A stretch of DNA of 64,000 nt from Persicaria tinctoria (lineage: Eukaryota; Streptophyta; Magnoliopsida; Caryophyllales; Polygonaceae), in contig JBANSL010000013.1 in assembly GCA_037127255.1 (NCBI GenBank), forward strand, positions 8,744,188 to 8,808,187, given 5' to 3'. Position numbers and translations under genes: made by a program. Below the pieces are notes generated by a model. That model searched no databases and had not been told where the DNA came from. It saw nothing but the letters and a program-made list of their open reading frames with translations. Shown here one piece after another: positions 48,901 to 61,300 of this stretch (position 1 is its first letter; every line of letters begins with the position of its first letter).

Positions 48901-51900
48901 TTATGGTCGAATCTCAACATTGTCTTTGATGTGTATAAGTTGGAATGTCTTCGTGATTGACTTTGACGCGCTTGACTTCCATGTATTGGTGTTGAGCTGC
49001 TTTGGATGCACAAGCATAAGGTACTTCAGGACCTAGTGTGCTTTTCATTGTTGATCACGGGATCTGATGTATTAAATGGTGCTTAAGTTGCCTCGTTAAA
49101 AACCTTACCTTGGAAAAACCCAGTGGGATAAAAACCAAGATTAAGGAATAGAGTACAACTTTGTATGGTACTTCGGGGCCTAATAAAATATCACCACTTT
49201 CATAATTCTAGGTAATTTAGTTACTCTAATAAGAATCTTTAACCAACTGCATATAACAAGACTTTGATAATAATGCTTCGGGCATTTTCAATTGATTCTT
49301 TCCATTTATATGGGTATGTACCTACAATGTCCGCCATTTACATTTGGAGCCACAATTATACTCACTCCTGGTGAATACACTTTTATGTAACCTTTAATAG
49401 GCTTTTGTGCAATCAATTTGGCTTTATATTTTCCTTTGTACGAATACCCACTTAAAACCAACTGATACTACACTTTTCAATGTTGGAGCTACATGTCCAA
49501 AAACTTCATGCTTAAATAATCCATCTTTGCATGAATTATTTCTTTCTAGAATTTGGGATATACCATGTATCCTTTTGAGTGGAGTTGTCTCGTTAAAAAC
49601 CTTGCTTTGGAAAAACCCAAATGGGACATAAACCAAAGTTAAGGAAAATAGTACAACTTTTCTCCCCCTCAATTTATCATATAAATCACCAATTTTATAA
49701 AGACATGGTACTTATGTACTTAATATCATTTCTCAATCTAATCAAAGATGAAAAGATAATTTGTCTTCATATTGTAATATATCTCTCTTTGTACACTTGA
49801 ACTACAGGTCGAGATATTTTTAGAGCTTTCAACTAATTTCCAACTAATCCTCTGCTTATTGGATATCTTATGAATTGTTCAATAAACCAATCGCATTACG
49901 CTCTTAGCATTTGTATGGAAATTCATTCCTAATCAAATGATTTCACGTCTTTAATATTGGAGCTACGGGTCCAAAATATTAATGTTTAACTTATTAAATT
50001 AATCATTTTAATGTAGATATACTTCTGTTTAGAATCTCTAATTATTCTTATCAAGCACATCAAGTGCAAACTTATATATGTGTCATCAACAATAATCAAG
50101 GTTCTGGTCATTTCAAGACAATTGATAATCAATTCTAACACTGTCAACGTTCATGAAATCTCTTCAGGAGTTTTATACTTGTGGACACATCACCATTGTT
50201 TGAAGTTACTGCTAGAACCTCGATCTATAAATCATACTAGTGCATTGGTTCAATTCTCTTCCATGCCATATATTGCTTCTTGATCTCCTTTTCTTCTCCC
50301 CCTAAATACCGAGTATTTTATCATCCGTGATAAACTCTAGGTATTTGATCATTTATGAGGACTCAAATCCTCCATATACATCAACTTCCTTGATTTACAA
50401 CAACTCAGTGTAATCTGGGGAGATTTCGGTGCCTATACTAAAACATGTAAATATCAAGCTCTCTACTGGAGATAAATTACAAGAAGGAGAATTCATTCTA
50501 TTGTTGACCGAAATCGAACCAATCTCTTGATATTCATGCCTGCTATTAACGACTCTATTGGGTCATTTCATGCGTTAGCATTATCCTAAGTGATAATCTC
50601 ATAAGTAACAACTTCACTTGGTCGATTTAATCGTCGGCTTCTCAATGCTCATTTATCCAACATATCAATTTCATTGATAACATTTCCATATTACATCCAT
50701 ATTGCCAATATGGGTAATCTATTAATTATGTGTTGGATCTTCTTTTGACATCCTCGACTAGAGGAAAACCACTTCTTCTGGCAATTATCGGCTTTCACGA
50801 TCCCAATTTATATATCATCACTCATTCCCTTTAGAGTGTTTTAACGCTCTTCTAGATCCATCTTCTCATATGCATTTATTGCTTGATTATATCAACCGTC
50901 CTTCGAGGACTTATTTTGACGCTCTTCTAGAGATATATATAAGATTTAATTATGTCAAGTATAGACTTTATACAAATACTCATTAGTTATTTCATCCTGA
51001 AAACTTCAAGTTTTCCATATCATCAGATACTAAGCTCTAAACCATTCTAACATTTTTATACGATGATTCATTCACAGTTTGGGAGATTACAAATCCAAAT
51101 TAGCCAAACCATCATCTTTGACTTGTTCTTCCACATTCTCCTTGATGTGGGAGTCGACTCATACATGATTATCTATAATCATTCTCAAAATTATGACCAG
51201 TATCCTAACAACGGTCGCGCGCACCGTATCCTCTTTATGTCCTCTGCTATATGTAACAATATATATTGCATCTGGCAATAAAAGATGTTGGTATGAACCG
51301 TGTGTCATTTAGCTAGCTATTTATTTGAGTTCTATCATACCCAAGTAGATTAAGAACAAGATCCAAAATAAAGAGTCTTCGGGCTCTCAAGAATAAATTT
51401 ATCGATTTCACACAATTTAACAAGGATTTGCTTCAAACTCTTCTCCCAAATCATCATTGGTTGAATAAAATTGGCATCATCTACCCATAATGGTTTCTTC
51501 AAGAAACATTTCCAATGCATAAACATATACATAAAATGCAAATCAAATAGATAAATAAAACATAGATTCCATGTAGCTTCAAATAGCCAAATTACACTAA
51601 TAACAAACCTAATAGGACCAAGTTTGCCGAATCAAATGTGCTGGATCATCTAGGCTCTTTCGTTGATAATCTTTCATATGTAGAGATAAATTTATCTACT
51701 TCAAGAGATAACTTTTATTAACACAAACAATATATATAATATAAAACCACATATGTTTATTACATACAAACTCTTAACAAGTAGTTTCTTCTGGAAACAG
51801 TTTGAGTTTTGAATTACAAAAAAGTAAATTGAGATATATACACCTCACAAGTATATAACAAAAGTAGTCTCAATAAAAATAAATACACTAGAAACTTAAT

Positions 51901-52277
51901 TAAAATTTATTTGACCACTTCAGGTGGATATCGATTCAGATATTCATTATTTATTTCAATAAGCAATACAATTCACATATAGATTAATATGTCAACTTAA
52001 AGTGATAAGTTCAATAACTATCTCCAATTTAAGTTATATACAAATCAACTTCATGACACATAAATAATGTAACTTCTGGTAACCAGGAATCAAACAAGTT
52101 TAACCACTTCAGGAGTTTATATTTCACCTTCTATGAAACAAATCATATATGAAACAAATAGTTACAAGTATAAGATGGAATCAACAATATCATCTTAGTT
52201 CATCACTACAAAGACGAAGCTAATATTTAATCGATGCATGATGATGTTATTTATTCATCAACTTATCAATGTATCAC

Positions 52278-52345
<68 letters not shown>

Positions 52346-54261
52346 GGGTCATGTGTAAACATGTCTTATTATGTTTTGTGTTAACAAATATAGACCATTG
52401 ATTGAGAAAAATGGAAGGTTGAGATTAATTATGGATTTTCTTTTTTTGTTGCTTAAAAAATTCATGGGTCCCACTAATATTGCTCCCCACCTTCATTATG
52501 TGGTGTGTGCAACCCACTCTCCTCCAAAACCCATTTTGAATTTAAAAAATAACTTACGTGGAAATGGGTGGGCATATCTTGATTTTTTTAAAATTAACTA
52601 ATTAATACTCAATTTTGGAATCGCATGATCGATTAATAATCCACCTGCTCGCTATTTTCAATTAGCAATTAGATTTCGATGAATAATGACGAATAGTTCC
52701 TTATTATCAACGAATAATTTCTTATCATTAACGAATAGTGACTCTGAACTTGTCGAATAGTCGATGAATTCATGAAAATTTTTAGACAAAGTTTGAATTT
52801 CAACAAACCTACATCTAATTTCCCCTATACATATGAATAATTTCTAATTATCAACGAACAATGACTCTCAACTTGGCGAATAGTCATAGTCGATAAATTC
52901 ATGAGATTGAATTTCAAGAAACCTATATCTAATTGCTCCCATATATATGAATAATTCCTTAGTATCAACGAATAATGACTCTGAATTTGTCGAATATTTG
53001 ATAAATCCATGAACAATTTATATATGAATAATTCCTTATTATCAGCGAATAATGCCTCTGAATTTGCCGAATATTTGATAAATTAATGAACAATTTTAAA
53101 TAGAGTTTGAATTTCAAGAAACTCACATCTAATTACCCATATACATATATATACTTCCTTATTATCAACGAATAGTGACTCCGAACTTGCCGAATAGTTA
53201 ATAAATTCATTAAAAAAAACTTGACATAGTTTAAATTTCAACAAACCTACATCTAATTACCCCTATACATATGAATAATTTCTAATTTCTAATTATCAAC
53301 AAATAGTGACTCTGAACTTGTCGAATATTTGATAAATTCATGAACAATTTTGCCCCTTGACTCCTCCAGATTCTCAATGCTTTAAACACCATGAAAACAT
53401 CCCAATTCAATTTGATCTCACATGAACCAATATATAATACCATGAATTCCTTACCTCCCGAGTCCAATTCCAGTTTAATTTCAATTGAAGATCTGAATCT
53501 TCAATCCAACAACTTACTAGAAGAGATGGACGGAGTTTCACAACCCTAGAAGAGAGAGGAGCCTTCAAGACGGCGCATCACCATCGTGGAGAGCGAACCT
53601 GGCGGATCTGTTGGACTTAACCGCATCTCATCTGATCATAATCTTCCTCCTGCTGAGTGATTCTCCTTGAAGAGAGCGAACGCCTCCACCGCTTGGGAAC
53701 GAGAAGATCGGTACGGAACCGATCTTTATTACTCCGCACAATCGAATTGATCTTATCACGAATCAAGGCCGTCGGATCAGATGCGATGTACTCATCCTCC
53801 GAATCGGCGACGTCTCTCGCTGAAGACAGATCTCCATCAACGGAGGACTCAACGCCGTCGGCGTTTTCTAGAAAGTTCTGGATGAGGTACGAGAGGCACG
53901 GACAAGCAGAACAAGTCGATGAGGTTGATGATGAGGAGGAAGAAGAAGCGAGATCGTAGCGAGCACGCCTTCGTCGCCGTCCGCTCAGCCATCTCCTCCG
54001 CCTTTGCCTTCACCGGTCACGGGAGCCGCCTCTGATGCTTCGTTAGAGAGGATTGAGGAATAACCTTTTTTAATTAGGAAAATGGTAGGTTGTAGTTGTA
54101 GTGCACACGCACAATTATCCATCTTCTATATTTTTGGACTTTTTCTTTTATTTAATTATAATTAAACACAACTAATCTCAGCCCTTCATTTCACATGGTT
54201 GAATGACCCAGATTTGTTAACACAAAACACATTAAGAGTTGTAAACATTTGATCCATTCTC

Positions 54262-54326
<65 letters not shown>

Positions 54327-57300
54327 CATCTATCATGTATCCGTCCAATAAATGGTCAATTTATCCAATAATCATATCTATATCATATATGCACCGTCAA
54401 TCCCAAATCGCACATAATTTATCAATGCTCTAAATTCTTATATATCAAAGTATATTAGCACTATGAGATGATTTATGATATAAAATCTACATGTGCAATC
54501 AATAACGTCATATTGCAATTAGCAACTAAATGGTAATCCATATTTAATGTACGAATGAACTCATAACACATATATAATCACTCATGATCAACAGGCGCAA
54601 AAATCATAATTCAAATATATGATGTTTAGGCTTACCTGACCGCAAGTTCGATCGCATATACCAATATTGAAAAATCAGCACAGCTCCATCACGAGCCTTA
54701 AAGTCAAGCCTAACCCATATAGACTCACTACCAAGTAGAGTTCAATCTTCTAGGATTCGCCTCCTTTTACCATGATATCCTAGTGTGGATCCGTGCACAA
54801 ACCACTCACATGACACCATCCATCACCAAATCAAAATATTAATAAATTATAATCATGGTTTATTTAAAACATATATCATATAACATAATTCTATCCATCC
54901 TTATGTATAAGGCCTTAAACCTTTTGAAATTCTAATTAATCAAGCAAATAAAGTCAACGTACCTCTTGTGTGAGCAACACGTAGATAATCACACTCCGAA
55001 ATATTGAGAGATCTATCTTTATTCATTATCTACTTCGAGATATATGACTTTTCATCTATTTCAGGAGATGATAAAAATATAATATATAAACAAAACAAAA
55101 CAAAACAAAACAAAACAATAATCATTAATATACATGAATGATACTTATTTTTCATCACTACGGGATGAAGTTTATCAATCACATCAAGTGATTCATAATA
55201 TTAATTTCTTTATTTTCATCCACTTCGAGAGATTTAATATTTTCTACTTTGGAAAACCAATTAAATTATTTATAAAGAAAATAATAAATTAGAAAAATCA
55301 AATTGCACTTACCTCCACTTACCTCCACGACGGCACACTTCGGGGATTGATATAAGTTATGTATACATCCTCTTTGGGGATGTGTTTATCTACTTCACAC
55401 GCTAAATCTCATCGATTCTGGGAAGAGATTTTCCGCTCATCGGATCCTTCACTAGGGACAAAACCTGTAACCCTGGAAGTTTGGGTCTTTTCTGTTATTT
55501 ATCAGAAAAGTGCATACCAATCCACAATTTTGATAATTTAAGGGTTGGTTTTGTAATTAATACATATTTGCAACCAAATCCATCGTCTTCTTGCTCATGT
55601 TTGACGAGAACGGTGGCGAAATCAGGCAAGCCACCGCTTGGCCTCCAGAACGGCTGCGGCAAGGCCTCCGATTACGCGAGCAGCGGCGGCGGATGGAGGA
55701 GCGTCTCCCACAGCAGCAGGCGGATGATCATCTCGCCGTCGTCGCGGTGGAGTTAATTACATCTTCATCGATCCTTTCGAGGCGGCGATCGAAAACGCGC
55801 GCGCGGAGGCCGGAGGGGAGACGGAGAGCTAATTAGGTTCGGGATCCGTTGGTGATGCGACCTGAATTGGCCATGGAGAGGATGCCGGGGCCAGTGTGCT
55901 TCTTGATGAAGTGTTCTCGTCGTCGAACTTGGAGCCGTAGATGGATTCGCCTCCTGTGCCGTTGCCTCTGGTGAAGTCGCCGCCCTGGCATATGAATCCG
56001 GGGATCACACGGTGGGACACGGATCCTTTGAAGAGGGGCTTGCCATAGCGGTCGACGGCCTTCTCGCCGGTACAGAGAGCGCGGAAGTTCTCAGCGGTGC
56101 AGGGGACGACGTACGTTGGCGGCTGGCTGGCCACCGAGAGTCATGTCCAAGTAAACCCTAGGGTTGGCCATTAGATTAGATAGTCTCAAAGAGAAACCTT
56201 CGCCTTCTCCGTTCCTCTTCCGGGAAACGACGTTCCTCATCTGGGAAACGATTTTCAGGGCTGGAAGTCCAATCGGCCGAACCGCCGAGAGCCGAGTTGT
56301 TTGAATAGGCGGCATCGGATAACGTGTAATAATCCAAGGGGTGAATGAGAGATTGTATTCAATGATGTGTCACGGGAATCCACCAAATAATATATATATA
56401 TATAAAAGTAATCTCCTTGTCTCCCTGAATAAAATCTTATCTAAAAGATAAATTTCTATCTAGGTAAATATACGTATATCTTGTACATCCTAATAATATC
56501 ATAACAGAAATTAAATTAGGTTAAATTTGGTGAATATTCATTTTAGATGTGAAAATTAAGTAAATGTCCATTTTTTTACATAATTAAGTAAATGTCCATT
56601 TTTTCCAAAAATACCCCTCATTCCCCATCACTTACCCTTCCTCCTTACCCCTTTGACCATTTTTAATTTTAACATTAACTAGTCAACATTGACCATTTCG
56701 GTCAACACTTGAATTTGGTGACAGTTTTTTGGTGACAGTTGTGTATATTTTTTTATGACAGTTATTGTGATCATTATTTTGGTGATAGTTGACTTTTTTT
56801 GTGACATTTAATTTTTTTCTAGTGACATTTAACGGAATTTTTTTTCTGGTACTAGTGAATATTGTCACCAACCTATTGTCATCAATTACAGAACACTGTC
56901 ATCAACTGCAAAACATTGTCACCAACTTTTTGTCACCTACTATAAAATATTGTCACCACCAATTTTCACTAACTACATATTGTCACCAACTACAAAATAT
57001 TGCCACCAACCTATTGTCAACAATTACAAAACATTGTCATCAAATTATTTTTATCAACAAGTGAACAATGTCACCAAACATTGTCAAAAACCAATTGTCA
57101 CCAACTACAAAACATTGTCACCAATCTATTATCCCTATACAGAGAACATTATCACCACCCCCTATTGTCACCAACCTACTTTAGTAATATGTTGTCACCA
57201 ACAATAACATAGTGTCATCAACCTATTGTCACCAAAATCTTATTTCAATAAATATTTGTCACCGGGACCATGTAATCACAAAATAACACTGTCACCACTC

Positions 57301-58347
57301 TATTTTCATTAACTACAAAACACTCTGACGATATTCTTTTCTCAAACGTATTGTCACCAACAACAAAACATTGTCACCACCCTATTGTTACTAATCTCTT
57401 GTCAGTAATCTATTATCAACAATGACAAAATATTATACCCTAGAGAAATTAAAACTAAGCAACGAGGAATCTATTGTCACCAACATATTATGATATGAAA
57501 TGTAAACCAAGGAAGCGATCGATGTGAATGGACTTGATTGATGACAGATGCATTGCTTGGGCTGGCCCGGTCGATTCCATCGATCACACACACAAATGGA
57601 AGCGATTGCGCTGCTAGAAGAGAGCATTGGACTAACCTTTTGATGACCACACGTCAACACCTACAAATGTATAAAACAAACAACCCCAAACCTGAATTTT
57701 GATGGGAAAAAGTCATACTCAAAGCTAAATTATAAAAATATAAAATTTAGCAACATCCACATTAATCGAATACAAAAAATATCCTTCAAAAAATAGCATC
57801 AGTTGTGCTAATTAAACAGTATGCAAAATCAAGATTTGTCTAGTTATCCCTGACATAAATACACACCATTCGATCGACTGAAAAAACAAAAATACATCGT
57901 CATTAGCGAAACAAAAATATGATACCAATAATCCTCCAAAACCCCAAAGCGATTAATAACAGAACTCCAAAACCCCAAAGCGATTAATAACAGAACTCCA
58001 AAACCCCAATCATCACCTTGAACGAATTAAACTCTAAATCAATTGTCGAATTGGGTGGGAAAATCAAGTTAAGAGTTGAAAGATAAAAAAGAAAGAGCTG
58101 AAGAGGAGTAGGAATGATGATATTTGGACAAAATAGATGAAGAGGGGCTAGGGCTGTTGAGTTTTATATCCTCTTTTTGTGAGCTCAAATTGCAAATTGC
58201 AATTTCGCAAAAAGCAAAAACAATTTCACAACAAGAGATTCAAGCAAAACGGCATTGCTTAGCGAAATCGAAAGGGAAAGAGAACCAAGAGCGGAAAAGC
58301 ATAACCTTGGACACTCAGAAAGGGAGATTCAGATTTTCTGTGCATAA

Positions 58348-58396
<49 letters not shown>

Positions 58397-61300
58397 GGCT
58401 TACCTCCACGGTGCGGCTAACAGAGGGGGTAGTTGAGCAGGACGGGCGACGGCGAGAGGAGCTCGTTGGAGGCAACGATGGTAAAGAGATGCCAATTGCC
58501 AGTTAATCCAAACGTGGACAGGGGTATTGTGATTAATTATAACAAGGGTAATATTGGAATTAAATAAAATTTAAGGACATTTACTTAATTACCATTTCAA
58601 TTTGGACATTTACCTAATTAGAGTTCTCAAATGGACATTTGAGCAAAAATTTCCATTAAATTATAGCGCTGCCTTGCCACGACCAATAGTTTTTTACTTT
58701 ACAAAGATGGCTCTTATTTACATATATACTAGTTTTTTGGAATGTGCAAGTAAACACACCCATAACTGAAGGTGTGGTTTAAATTATAGATGAATTAAAT
58801 TATACTTCGTTCCATAATACATGTCTTCTTGCTTTTCGGCACACTTTTTAATGAGCAAAAAAATCTATAAAATATTATTTTTTTAATTAAATTTTTGTTG
58901 CTCCTTAAAAAACATGTCGAAAATTAAAAGACCATGTATTTTGGAACGGAGGGAGTATATTGAGAGGTGGTTTTAAATCAATAAATCCCACCCTTTTGAT
59001 TTTGTACGTTGTATGACTAATGCAAAATTTTAATTATCTGAAATACAGGGTTCATAAATATTGACTGTGGTTTAGGAAATGGCAGCTCGTACTACAATTC
59101 AGGAAATGGTTTTTACTACACTTCAGATGATAAATACATCAGCACTGGAAAGAACATGGGAGTATCACCAAATTACATTGAAAACAACCATGAAACTTTT
59201 TTAAAGACAGTAAGAAGCTTTCCGGAGGGCCATAGAAATTGCTATAACCTACATCCGTTGCAGCCAATCCACAAATATTTGATCAGAGCTCGGTTCATGT
59301 ATGCCAACTATGATGGCCAGAATTCCATCCCCTCGTTTGATGTCTACATAGGTGTCAATTTCTGGTTCTCGGTCACACTAACAACGATATATCAGAGCCT
59401 TTTCGATGAGATATTCCATCTAGCAACTACAGAATCTATAGATGTATGTCTCGTAAACACAGGACAAGGAACCCCTTTTATATCCGCCCTTGAACTCAGA
59501 CCTTTGGATAGCTCTGCGTACTCTGCATCTCCTGATTTCTCACTCAAAGAAATCACTCGTATCGATATGGGTGGCTTCTTTACTCCAATATCTGGGTACT
59601 GGACGTATGTATCCTCAGGCCATTCTTTAACTAGTTACATATATTATATCCATCTTCGATCTTAAAGTTATATTATATATGTTACCCTAAGGAGATTTTA
59701 ATTTGTGACTGTCTCTCTTGAATCTATATATATGTAGGGTGAAGGATGATACTTATGATCGTCTATGGTTTCGTTCTTCTTCTCAATGGCAATGGAACAT
59801 AATTAACACAACTAAATCCATTGATGATTCACATGCCGGTTCTTTTAAAATACCAACAAGCGTACTGAGCACTGCTGTTGAGGCGGATGATGGCAAGCCT
59901 ACCATTACAAATAGCAGTATTATGAATTTTGTAGCTGAAGTTTACGCCTTCTGGCACTTCGCTGAGCTTGAATTGCTTGACTCTAATGACACCCGAGAGT
60001 TCACAATTTCCGCACCTGGCTACACTTCTGGTCCTATTAGTCCAAAGTACTTACAACTGACCACTGTGTCATCTCCTAGAATCTCTCTCGATGGATCAGA
60101 AGGTTTTTGGTATACACTCAAGAGGACAAGCAAATCCAGCCTTTACCCTATTCTTAATGCTTTCGAGTTGTACATTGTTGTAAACCTTCCAGTTTCACCA
60201 ACAAACCAAGTAGATGGTATATATGGATCTAGCTTCCACTTTTTAATTTGCTTTAAGGGAAAGATCTGCCTATAATATATTATGACATTAATTGATTTCT
60301 TCGATCTTAACATGCATATCGACCAGTTGATGCTATCGTTGCAATTAAGGATACGTATGAAGTACCAAGAATTTGGCAAGGAGACCCCTGCCTTCCGGTT
60401 GATTATCAGTGGGACGGTCTCAACTGTACCTACGACGGCAACAATGCTCCAAGAATATCCTCCTTGTGAGTTTTGATGATATTATAATGTCTATCACGTA
60501 CCTTGACTTCAAGTTAATTAATAATTAATTAGTACGTTGAGTTAACCAGTAACCACATCTGGCCTCATGTGTTATAATAGGAGTTTGACTTCAAGCAATT
60601 TAACTGGAGATCTACCTCTCTCTCTAGCCAATGTCACATCATTAGAGTACTTGTAAGTTTCATACTTAGTTTTCAGCCTAGAGGCTGAACAACATATATA
60701 TATATATTGTTGATCGATCGATGTTCTTAGCTAGTAGTAATTAACTAAGAACGCTCTAATGTGTGCTGTGAGGTTTAATTTGCTTCAGGAATCTATCGAA
60801 CAATGGATTTACGGGGACGATACCATCATTTTTAGCATATTTGCCCTCATTAAAAATCATGTAAGATTCTAGTGTTAAAAAACTGTCATTTACTTTATAA
60901 TTAATTAAGAAATTTCACTGCAGCAATGCTCTTATGGTTTTCTCTTTCTTAAAGTGATCTGACGGGAAACAATCTCACGGGTCCAGTTCCTCTTGAACTT
61001 GCTGAAAGGGACAACAATAAATCCATAGTGTTAAGGTATATATATATATACACTCGTATCTCTCACTTTTAATCTTCAAGTACTAAATGTTAAATTCTCT
61101 ATATATGGTTTACGACTTAATTTTGATCAATGCAGACTAGCGGGGAATCCTTATGTTTGTAACTCATACCCGTGTGATGAGGAGAAGAAGGTGGTAATAA
61201 ACAAGAAGAGACACCATTTCATCATTCCGGTTTTTACACCTGTTGCTTTGGTTTCACTCCTTGTGATCATTGGTAGCATTTTTCTTGCATTCAAATGGAC

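Larger units (their letters stand above)
52342..54259. mobile_element. Nested TIR transposon, Pack-MULE-like
   Basis: The first about 75 bp and the reversed last about 75 bp align (both include ATGTTTTGTGTTAACAAAT or GTGTTTTGTGTTAACAAAT, and GGGTCAT/GGATCA-type starts). The interior has about 650 bp of tandem repeats and a GC-richer block at 53520-54050 unlike the surrounding AT-rich DNA. Flanks are simple repeats, so a target duplication cannot be read. Confidence 0.6.
48439..56506 (-). mobile_element. Non-autonomous LTR element (LARD-like) carrying a cyclophilin fragment
   Basis: Two LTR copies (48439-48625 and 56325-56506) in the same orientation, starting TGTAATAA and ending CATAACA on the + strand, each flanked by GAAAT (48434-48438 and 56507-56511). 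A purine tract (AAGGGGGAG on the minus strand) adjoins the left LTR, so the element runs on the minus strand. No gag or pol is recognisable in 7.7 kb of interior. Its 5' part holds a sense-oriented cyclophilin fragment. A TIR element is nested inside at 52342-54259. Confidence 0.75.
56519..58654. mobile_element. Non-autonomous MULE with 9-bp target duplication
   Basis: Flanked by perfect ATTAAATTA (56510-56518 and 58655-58663). Ends GGTTAAATTTGGTG and, reversed, GGAAATTTTTGCTC are alignable, and inner ATTAAGTAAATGTCC occurs inverted near both ends (about 56567 and 58575). A 9-bp duplication with inverted ends fits Mutator-like elements. No transposase is present. Confidence 0.75.

Noticed and set aside
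48439..56506. Autonomous Copia element
   Set aside because: LTRs and target duplications are clear, but no gag, integrase, RT or RNase H motif was found in the interior.
56710..57490. Regular-looking array of TGTCACCAAC repeats, considered as a CRISPR-like array
   Set aside because: Spacing is irregular, repeats are short and variable, and the setting is a plant transposon with a 9-bp target duplication.
58124..58396. 90-codon plus frame
   Set aside because: Ends in a (GA)n microsatellite that translates as an Arg-Glu run; no support as a gene.
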